The translations under genes were made by a program, and so were the position numbers. Below are positions 7,920-13,424 of a stretch of DNA of 17,745 bases, one piece after another (position 1 is the first letter of the stretch; each line of letters opens with the position of its first letter). The notes beneath the pieces are model-generated. The model was given only the letters and a program-made list of their open reading frames with translations, searched no databases and had not been told where the DNA came from. Source of the stretch: Bacteroidota bacterium (GTDB lineage: Bacteria; Bacteroidota; Bacteroidia; Chitinophagales; Chitinophagaceae); contig JAEZRB010000283.1 in the NCBI GenBank assembly GCA_023412975.1, positions 1-17,745 on the forward strand. Reading direction: 5' to 3'.

Positions 7920-8080
7920 ATTGCTGTCCGGAATAAAATTTAGGAGTGTTATAGAAGCCAGGAGTAGCACGACTTTAATGGATTTTCCTCTTATAGAGGC
8001 TTTGTCTTATTTCCGGGAATGTCCCAATGGTGATGAGACGCTACGGGTACATCGAGGTGTATGGGCCATTTTGTTTCATG

Positions 8081-8107
8081 ACCTGCTTTCCATAGCAGGT
8101 TTTTTTT
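8081..8107 (+). terminator. Strong intrinsic terminator inside the element
   Basis: A perfect 7-bp stem (ACCTGCT / AGCAGGT, loop TTCCAT) runs directly into eight T. It is oriented for + strand transcription, while both neighbouring genes are on the - strand, so it must serve a transcript that starts inside the element or its left flank, or be a relic of one. There is no T-run on the opposite strand. Confidence 0.8.
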
Positions 8108-8110
8108 GGG

Positions 8111-8193
8111 AACACATAGGAACAATAGGAACATAGTTAGCATAGTGGGTTAAAATGTGTTACTATGTTTTCTATGTACCTATGTCCCTATTG
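8111..8193. repeat. ATAGGAACA tandem repeats folding into an imperfect hairpin
   Basis: Two tandem 9-bp units ATAGGAACA (8116-8124 and 8125-8133) plus TAG start this stretch. The right side (8162-8193) carries near-reverse complements: CAATAGG (8123-8129) pairs with CCTATTG (8187-8193), ACATAG (8131-8136) with CTATGT (8180-8185), CATAGT (8141-8146) with ACTATG (8162-8167). AACACAT (8111-8117) can also pair with ATGTGTT (8155-8161). This makes a long imperfect hairpin with alternative foldings. Confidence 0.7.
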
Positions 8194-8307
8194 TGGTTCA
8201 ATGGTGTTCTTGAACCCTTGTGATCAAAATATAAATAGTAGGTTTTTGTGGCCGGAATTCCCCGGACAGCAATGATTCCAAATTCCCAAATCCGAATTCC
8301 CAGAACT

Positions 8308-10719
8308 TTATCGCTTAAGTGAACGTTCAAACAATTTGAATATACGTTTGTACTCATCAGTCCAGCTACTTGGTTCTACAAAACCATGATCCTCCAATGG
8401 GTAAGAAGCCAGTTCCCAATTATCTTTCCCCAATTCAATCAGGCGCTGCGTAAGTTTTACCGCGTCCTGGTAATGTACATTGACGTCAATCATGCCATGG
8501 CAGATCAACAGGTCGCCTTTTAAACCCTCCGCGAAATATAACGGTGAACTTTTCCGGTACGCGATGGAATCATTGAATGGTTCGTTGAGAATATTTGAAG
8601 TATAAGGATGATTGTAGTTGGCCCAGTCTGTAACGGGTCGGAGCGAAGCGCCAGCCGCGAACACATCGGGTTCGTTGAACATTGCCATCAGGGTGATAAA
8701 GCCGCCATAAGAACCTCCGTAAATTCCAATGCGTTTTGGATCTACACCGAAGCTGTTGACCAGATATTTGGCTGCGTCCACATGATCTGAAAGATCCTTG
8801 CCGCCCATATGACGATAGATTCCTGTTCTCCAGTCCCTGCCATAGCCGGCACTCCCGCGGTAATCAATGTCGAGAACATAATAACCGTTATCAGCAAGCA
8901 AATTGTGAAACATATACTCACGGAAATAATTACTCCACCATTTATGTGCATTCTGCAGGTAACCCGCGCCATGTACAAAGATTACAGCAGGTTTGGCAGG
9001 GTGGGGGTTAGCGGGTTTATAAAGCCGCGCATAAACTTTCGCACCGTCTTCCGCCTGGAAGTTGATCAGCTCGGGATCACGCCACGCGTAACTTTTAAAC
9101 TCTTCACTCTGTGCTTTGGAAGTAAGTTGACGGGGTTTCGCATCCGGTTTGTTTTCCTGGAGAAATAATTCCCATGGTTTGTTGGAATAGGAATAAAGTA
9201 TGGCGAGGTTTTTCTCATCAGGTGATACCGTAACCTGGTGAGAACCGGTTCCGGTGCTAAGCTTTTCTTTTTTCCCATTTGCAATCTGTAACCGGTAAAA
9301 ATGCTGTTCTCCCGGGTGCACTTCATTGGTGGTGATATAAAAATATTTTTTGTCTTTGGATAACTGCGACCGAAGCACTTCATAATTCCCGGAGGTCAGG
9401 GCTTTTTTAGCCATTGTTGGGACATGGAATGTATACAGATGTGAATAACCGGTTGCTTCCGATTGAAACCAACAGGTATTCTCATCAATCCAGCCGATAC
9501 TACCAAACATTCCCGGACCACCAATCCAGGCTTCATCTCTTTGACGATCTGCCAGCTTCAATTTTTGGGTGGCTGTATCCCAAAGCATCAGCCAGCGATC
9601 TTTATTATCGTGTGAACGAATATCCAGTAACGCATTTCCTCCTGCCGGTGACCAGTAAAGACCGGTTACGTTCACGTCCCTCGGGGCGTCTTTTTTCTTT
9701 AATTCCTCAAGTTGTTTGGGATAATCTTTCACGTAATCGGGCAATTCAGTAATGCCGGGTATGGAATCTGTTTTTACTGTCCATACAGTATCACGTACCC
9801 TGTCGTAGAAATAGAATGTTGAACTGGCTTCCGGTGCACCTACTTTAGTTCTTGCGGGTATGTCTGTTGTGAAACCCGATTCGGTAACATAACTCGGAAC
9901 GATCGTCGTTTTTGAACCGGAAGGAGGTTTTGAAAGGCGATAACTGATAAAACGGCCATCGGGACTAATATTTAATGATTGCAAAGTTTTATCCTCGATA
10001 CTGATACTGCGCAATTCCTTTGGTCTTGCAGCCTTGGTGTATGCGTCACCCTTATCTTTTTTCTCTTTTCTTAATCGAAGAACTTCGAAGTACTGCAATT
10101 GATCTTTCTTCAGCCATTCTTCCTGTTGCGAGCCTCCAGTTGCGGATCTGGGCGCAGCACCTCTTGCGGTTCTTGCACCGCCGATCTGTACGGGTGAGGC
10201 GGATTCACCTGTTTTAACGTTAGTCAGTTGTTGTGTTTCACCGGTAGCAATATTCCAGGCATAAAGGTTTTGGCTACGGCTGTAAACGATCTTTGTTTCA
10301 TTGAATGAAAACTGCGGGTTTGATTCAAACTCTGTCGTTTCTGTTACCCGACGGGTTTTCCCGGTCTTAATATCCCTGTAGAATACGTCACCATCCTTGC
10401 TGTACACATATGCTGTCCGGGCCTTATTATACCTGGCGGAATTGCTCGTGACCAGCGCCTGTTGTTGCGCCAGCGTGGCTTTTGCCGGTGTTTGATTATC
10501 GAGCGTGATATAATATAGTGAGTCTGCTAATTCGCGGTCGGGATTCCAATTGAAAAAAAGCATTTTGCCATCGACGCTCCATTGTGGTGAGGAAGGAGAG
10601 CTGCCCATCCATTTAGGGTCTCTCATAATCTTTTCAACTGTAAGTTTGTCGAGCGTGGACTGTCCCCACGAAATGCTGCAGCATAAAACGAAAAAGGCAA
10701 AGCAAATTTTTTTCTTCAT
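8308..10719 (-). CDS. Secreted S9-family (prolyl oligopeptidase-type) serine peptidase
   Basis: This 803-residue exported peptidase has an N-terminal signal peptide (cleavage likely after SISWG, near residue 19-20). Next comes a beta-propeller built of WD40/PD40-like strands, then an alpha/beta-hydrolase domain from about residue 540. The catalytic triad can be placed: Ser670 in GGSYGGF, Asp745 in MIDVNVHY, His778 in DHGF. The spacing (75 and 33 residues) fits the S9 family, and GGSYGG resembles the S9C/acylaminoacyl-peptidase type more than GWSYGG of DPP IV. Within the propeller, residues 180-197 form a Gly/Ala/Arg-rich linker, followed by a highly charged stretch to about 234. It probably trims peptides in the periplasm. 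Start ATG at 10719 follows an AAAGGA stretch. Substrate preference cannot be read from sequence. Confidence 0.92.
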   Translation of the reverse strand: MKKKICFAFFVLCCSISWGQSTLDKLTVEKIMRDPKWMGSSPSSPQWSVDGKMLFFNWNPDRELADSLYYITLDNQTPAKATLAQQQALVTSNSARYNKARTAYVYSKDGDVFYRDIKTGKTRRVTETTEFESNPQFSFNETKIVYSRSQNLYAWNIATGETQQLTNVKTGESASPVQIGGARTARGAAPRSATGGSQQEEWLKKDQLQYFEVLRLRKEKKDKGDAYTKAARPKELRSISIEDKTLQSLNISPDGRFISYRLSKPPSGSKTTIVPSYVTESGFTTDIPARTKVGAPEASSTFYFYDRVRDTVWTVKTDSIPGITELPDYVKDYPKQLEELKKKDAPRDVNVTGLYWSPAGGNALLDIRSHDNKDRWLMLWDTATQKLKLADRQRDEAWIGGPGMFGSIGWIDENTCWFQSEATGYSHLYTFHVPTMAKKALTSGNYEVLRSQLSKDKKYFYITTNEVHPGEQHFYRLQIANGKKEKLSTGTGSHQVTVSPDEKNLAILYSYSNKPWELFLQENKPDAKPRQLTSKAQSEEFKSYAWRDPELINFQAEDGAKVYARLYKPANPHPAKPAVIFVHGAGYLQNAHKWWSNYFREYMFHNLLADNGYYVLDIDYRGSAGYGRDWRTGIYRHMGGKDLSDHVDAAKYLVNSFGVDPKRIGIYGGSYGGFITLMAMFNEPDVFAAGASLRPVTDWANYNHPYTSNILNEPFNDSIAYRKSSPLYFAEGLKGDLLICHGMIDVNVHYQDAVKLTQRLIELGKDNWELASYPLEDHGFVEPSSWTDEYKRIFKLFERSLKR

Positions 10720-10735
10720 TCCTTTATTTTTTGCC

Positions 10736-10743
10736 TAAATATA
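10736..10743 (-). promoter_or_regulatory. Possible -7 box for the S9 peptidase gene
   Basis: TATATTTA on the - strand differs at one base from TAnnTTTG and lies 16 bp upstream of the ATG. No TTTG is seen at the -33 position. Read-through from the cytochrome gene 81 bp upstream is an alternative. Confidence 0.3.
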
Positions 10744-10800
10744 TTGAGAAACCTGAAGCGGAATGAAGTTTTTTCTCTACAATGAGGTAACAACGATATA

Positions 10801-11139
10801 TTAATTATTCGAAGCGCCGTTGTCGATCCAACAGATGATATTGTTTCTTTGTTTGGGGCTCAGGGTCGCGTCCTGCGGCATAAATCCCGATCTGATGGCT
10901 TCCCTGATAACAGTTCTGGCATTAAATACCTGGGTATAGTTGGTTAAAGGTCCAGGCCCATTCACGCTTCCACTCGCATGGCAGGAAGCCTGGTTACAAT
11001 AAGTTTGAATGATAGAATTTACATCTGCCGACCAGGTTTTGGCCGGCCCCACACAGGGATCAGGATTATCCGTATTGGATTTACTACAGGACGCAAAAAG
11101 GAGTGTAATAATAAGTATTGGCCAGCCGGGTAGCTTCAT
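10801..11139 (-). CDS. Small c-type cytochrome lipoprotein with CX4CH motif
   Basis: A 112-residue protein with a lipoprotein signal: a hydrophobic stretch then LLFASC, giving the lipidated Cys18. The mature part is a single cytochrome-c-like domain. The haem-attachment motif is C48-NQAS-C53-H54, i.e. CX4CH rather than the usual CXXCH. A likely axial methionine is Met87 in SGFMPQD, and the C-terminal helix contains PKQRNNIICWIDNGA, typical of small cytochromes of this kind (haem-binding domains with a WIDNGA-like end). Extra cysteines C29 and C103 could form a disulfide. It is probably anchored in the outer or inner membrane facing the periplasm. It lies 67 bp after the bestrophin gene and 81 bp before the S9 peptidase gene on the same strand; neither suggests an electron partner. 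Haem binding through CX4CH is inferred. Confidence 0.75.
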   Translation of the reverse strand: MKLPGWPILIITLLFASCSKSNTDNPDPCVGPAKTWSADVNSIIQTYCNQASCHASGSVNGPGPLTNYTQVFNARTVIREAIRSGFMPQDATLSPKQRNNIICWIDNGASNN

Positions 11140-11206
11140 ACGGTATTAAATTGCTTCACCAGGATAAACGAAAAATTATCCCTAATCATTGCCCGGGACT
11201 GGCCGG

Positions 11207-12091
11207 TTAAAGTATATCCGCAACAGTACGTTGTATATTTTCTGCGAGTTTATCCGATGGCACATCGTTTGGATCGCCGCCAAAAGGATCTTCAATCTCT
11301 TCAGCAATGATTTCCAGGCTGGCTAATACATATAGAACAAAAGCCACAACGGGTATCACATAATAGCCCAGGGAAAATACATATCCAAACGGCAGGGTCA
11401 TCACGTATATAAAAATGAATTTTTTTATAAACACACTGTATGAATATGGAATCGGTGTATTCTTAATACGTTCACAGGCGCCGCAGATATCGGTAAATGA
11501 CTGGAGTTCGCTATTCAAAACGATCAACTGATCACCCGTGATCTTTTTGTCATGGTAAAGTTGTTGCACATGCTGGAACATCAGTCTTGCCACCTGGTTG
11601 GGCAGGTGTTTGGAGTTGTCAAGCGTTTTAAAGACCTCGCTATGTTCATCTTCGGCGAAAAGTTCTACCCTTACTTTTTCAGATTTCAAATGGTTGTGTA
11701 GCGTAAAGGCGTAGGCTGGAATGATCTTGCGAAAAAAAGATCGCTGCGCCTGTTCATCCTGTGGAATAAATGCGGCCAGTTTCAACGCCAGGTTGCGGCT
11801 GTTGTTGACAAGTTGGCCCCACAGCTTTCGACCTTCCCACCAGCGGTCGTATGCGGTATTGGTACGAAATACCAGCAGCATTGAAATGGCGAAACCCAGG
11901 AGCCCATGCATGAGCGGGATGTTTTTTACATAGCTGGAAGATGAAAGTCTCCAGTATTCCAGTTCGAGGTATGCGATAATACCTGAATAAATAGCGACTC
12001 CGATCATTAAAGGCACGAGTTTCCGGAATGTGTCTGCTTTATGAAATCTGAAAATATAGGTAAACCAGTCTTTCGGGTTGTAGAAGATCAT
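11207..12091 (-). CDS. Bestrophin-family (UPF0187) membrane channel
   Basis: A 294-residue integral membrane protein of the bestrophin family; bacterial members form pentameric ion channels, with anion or cation selectivity depending on the protein. Hydrophobic segments lie near residues 27-47, 58-76, and two in the C-terminal half (around IKKFIFIYVMTLPFGYVFSLGYYVIPVVAFVLYVLASLEIIAEEIEDPFG). Two family signatures are clear: RTNTAYDRWWEGRKLWG (76-92) after the second helix, and EIEDPFGGDPNDVP near the C-terminus, the acidic stretch that corresponds to the bestrophin Ca-clasp region. A consensus promoter lies directly upstream. It is 51 bp after the Pr6Pr-family gene on the same strand. Ion selectivity is not deducible. 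Confidence 0.92.
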   Translation of the reverse strand: MIFYNPKDWFTYIFRFHKADTFRKLVPLMIGVAIYSGIIAYLELEYWRLSSSSYVKNIPLMHGLLGFAISMLLVFRTNTAYDRWWEGRKLWGQLVNNSRNLALKLAAFIPQDEQAQRSFFRKIIPAYAFTLHNHLKSEKVRVELFAEDEHSEVFKTLDNSKHLPNQVARLMFQHVQQLYHDKKITGDQLIVLNSELQSFTDICGACERIKNTPIPYSYSVFIKKFIFIYVMTLPFGYVFSLGYYVIPVVAFVLYVLASLEIIAEEIEDPFGGDPNDVPSDKLAENIQRTVADIL

Positions 12092-12104
12092 GTAAATATT
12101 TTAT

Positions 12105-12138
12105 CAAAAATAAAGTTTGACTGCTATAATCTATCAAA
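12105..12138 (-). promoter_or_regulatory. Consensus Bacteroidota promoter for the bestrophin gene
   Basis: On the - strand TTTG (12135-12138) is followed after 22 bp by TATTTTTG (12105-12112), an exact match to TAnnTTTG, and then 13 bp to the bestrophin ATG. Both elements fit the -33/-7 pattern of this phylum, although 22 bp is at the long end of the spacing. The upstream Pr6Pr gene ends just beyond it, so bestrophin may be transcribed separately. Confidence 0.55.
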
Positions 12139-12142
12139 AGCT

Positions 12143-12805
12143 TCAGGAGACAGAAGCCCCGGTTGCCCGCTTCATCATTTTATCTATACCAACAAATAAA
12201 GCTCCGCCTGCCATGAACACCACAAGCAGCGACGCGGCGTTTGTCATCACTTTTCCATAACCCAATTCTGTAACGTTGATAAAAGGGTAGGGGTAAAAAC
12301 CTTCAAGACTGCCACGTATCAACGCATAGACAAGGTAAAGTGCAGGATAAAGCAGCCAAACGATTACATGCCGCCATCTCAGAGAACCCTTTGAAACAAA
12401 TATGAGCCAATAACAAACATAAAGAACCGGGATGACCACATGCAACAATTCATCCGCCCATTTTTGAAGCCCCGCAGGTTGCCAGAGTGATCGCAGTATC
12501 GCGTTATAGACAATTCCTACGATCAAAATATAAAGTGAGATCGCGGCAAGTGTTGCGGGTTTTGAAAAAAAGCGACCAAGCCGGCTATTTGGATCGATTA
12601 AAATACAGGTGAGGCTGATAGCAACCAGCATATTAGTAAGGATGGTGAAAAAAGCCAGGAATCGCCCAACAGCACCGAGACGTGTCATTCCGGATTGCTC
12701 CACATTACTTACCAGGAGATATAACTGGAGGCCAAGCGCAAACCATGCCATTATCGTAATGATCAGCATAGTTAATCTGGCCACCGGAGCGAATCGCAAA
12801 ACCAT
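12143..12805 (-). CDS. Pr6Pr-family multi-pass membrane protein
   Basis: A 220-residue polytopic membrane protein with about six hydrophobic segments. It resembles the Pr6Pr family, bacterial relatives of the FAR-17a/AIG1 proteins. Key family residues are visible: RFLAFFTILTNMLVA near the start, IVYNAILRSLW, DELLHVVIPVLY, and the RGSLEGFYPYPFINVTELGYG loop. Start choice: a TTG at 12823 would add six residues, but the in-frame ATG at 12805 lies directly before the basic-hydrophobic start MVLRFAPVARLTML and is preferred. It is divergent from the small + strand gene at 12892, sharing an 86-bp gap. The function is unknown; eukaryotic relatives include serine hydrolases, but I do not claim this for a bacterial member. 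Confidence 0.8.
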   Translation of the reverse strand: MVLRFAPVARLTMLIITIMAWFALGLQLYLLVSNVEQSGMTRLGAVGRFLAFFTILTNMLVAISLTCILIDPNSRLGRFFSKPATLAAISLYILIVGIVYNAILRSLWQPAGLQKWADELLHVVIPVLYVCYWLIFVSKGSLRWRHVIVWLLYPALYLVYALIRGSLEGFYPYPFINVTELGYGKVMTNAASLLVVFMAGGALFVGIDKMMKRATGASVS

Positions 12806-12846
12806 GCATAAAATTTTACACAATATATGGTTTGTGCCGGGATCAG

Positions 12847-12854
12847 TAAATTTG
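12847..12854 (+). promoter_or_regulatory. Putative -7 box for the gene at 12892
   Basis: TAAATTTG matches TAnnTTTG exactly, 37 bp upstream of the ATG. The TTTG further upstream is only 12 bp away, which is too close for a normal -33, so only the -7 part is supported. Confidence 0.4.
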
Positions 12855-12891
12855 CATAACAGGCCACCGCGGAGCGATTAAAAATAATATA

Positions 12892-13269
12892 ATGAATATT
12901 TACACACAGGTTTGGAACAAGTATTTGCCTGTTATCAGGATCTTGTTGAAAAGATCAGCATCAGCAGAACAAAGCATGGGATTAAACCGCATTGATTTTG
13001 AAAAAGGAAGCAGGAGTCGTAAACCGGCCTGCTCCTTCAATATTGAATTGGTAGAAGGCCGTTTCAAAACAGTCAGCCAGTCGGCGCCGGCAAAGGAACT
13101 GGTAGCTGCGCTAATGGAAGACGAGGTTTCGAAATCGCTACTCAGGCAAAACAATTATGTGATCAGTCTCAATTCCGACTTCCAGTTAAAGATCAGGAAC
13201 AATACCTCCAATACGAAACCATCCGACAACGATAAGAATGGAGCCGATCCATCTGGTGAGAGCATTTAA
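12892..13269 (+). CDS. Hypothetical small basic protein (125 aa)
   Basis: I do not recognise a characterised family. The 125-residue product has no signal peptide or membrane segment. The N-terminal part (MNIYTQVWNKYLPVIRILLKRS) is an amphipathic, aromatic-basic helix, followed by a polar region with beta potential (SFNIELVEGRFKT). A helical stretch (AKELVAALMEDEVSKSLLRQNN) follows, and the tail of about 25 residues is hydrophilic and likely disordered (Asn, Lys, Asp, Ser rich). The upstream promoter-like box and codon use similar to the neighbours support a real gene. An antisense reading frame of 84 codons is regarded as a shadow. It is divergent from the Pr6Pr-family gene and 155 bp upstream of the TonB receptor, but no functional link is visible. 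Similar small proteins seem frequent in Chitinophagaceae; that is recalled, not checked. Confidence 0.6.
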   Translation: MNIYTQVWNKYLPVIRILLKRSASAEQSMGLNRIDFEKGSRSRKPACSFNIELVEGRFKTVSQSAPAKELVAALMEDEVSKSLLRQNNYVISLNSDFQLKIRNNTSNTKPSDNDKNGADPSGESI

Positions 13270-13305
13270 GAAAGCGTGATTGTTATCGGGGAACAGGGGG
13301 CTTAC

Positions 13306-13336
13306 TTTGATTTTTGACAAAAATCACCCACTTTTG
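13306..13336 (+). promoter_or_regulatory. Promoter with overlapping palindromic operator for the TonB receptor gene
   Basis: TTTG (13306-13309) and CACTTTTG (13329-13336, one mismatch to TAnnTTTG) are spaced 19 bp apart, matching the Bacteroidota -33/-7 layout. Between them is a perfect palindrome TGATTTTT-GAC-AAAAATCA (13308-13326), 8-bp arms with a 3-bp centre, which fits a dimeric repressor site. The predicted 5' UTR would be about 85 nt. A regulator such as Fur is plausible because the gene is a TonB receptor, but the sequence is not a clear Fur box. Confidence 0.5.
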
Positions 13337-13424
13337 TATAACTGATTATGACTTATTCGATTAATCTGTATAAGTCTTTAATTCAGGCTGATAGACTTTC
13401 ATCCTTTTAAATACCATCCGCATT

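Larger units (their letters stand above)
7916..8277. mobile_element. MITE-like element bounded by 16-bp inverted repeats
   Basis: AATCATTGCTGTCCGG (7916-7931) and its exact reverse complement CCGGACAGCAATGATT (8262-8277) bound a 362-bp stretch that has no convincing gene. This fills most of the 530-bp gap between accD and the S9 peptidase gene; the right repeat ends 30 bp beyond the peptidase stop codon. The layout fits a non-autonomous transposable element (MITE) or an insertion sequence that has lost its transposase. No clear direct target duplication is visible, because the immediate flanks are themselves AT-rich repeats. Inside are small hairpins (7987-7999 and 8015-8025), a strong + strand terminator (8081-8107) and a repeat-rich tail. 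An alternative is a small-RNA gene between two regulatory inverted repeats. Confidence 0.6.

Noticed and set aside
7921..8136. A 71-codon open frame inside the inverted-repeat element
   Set aside because: It starts within the left terminal repeat, runs through the terminator hairpin and the ATAGGAACA repeats, and has no recognisable domain. The structure fits a non-coding element better.
11162..11182. GGATAA/TTATCC inverted repeat between the bestrophin and cytochrome genes as a terminator
   Set aside because: Only 6 AT-rich pairs, an 8-nt loop, and no T-run on the - strand.
12806..12823. TTG start extending the Pr6Pr protein by six residues
   Set aside because: The ATG at 12805 gives a more typical membrane-protein N-terminus; the TTG is possible but has no supporting ribosome-binding site.
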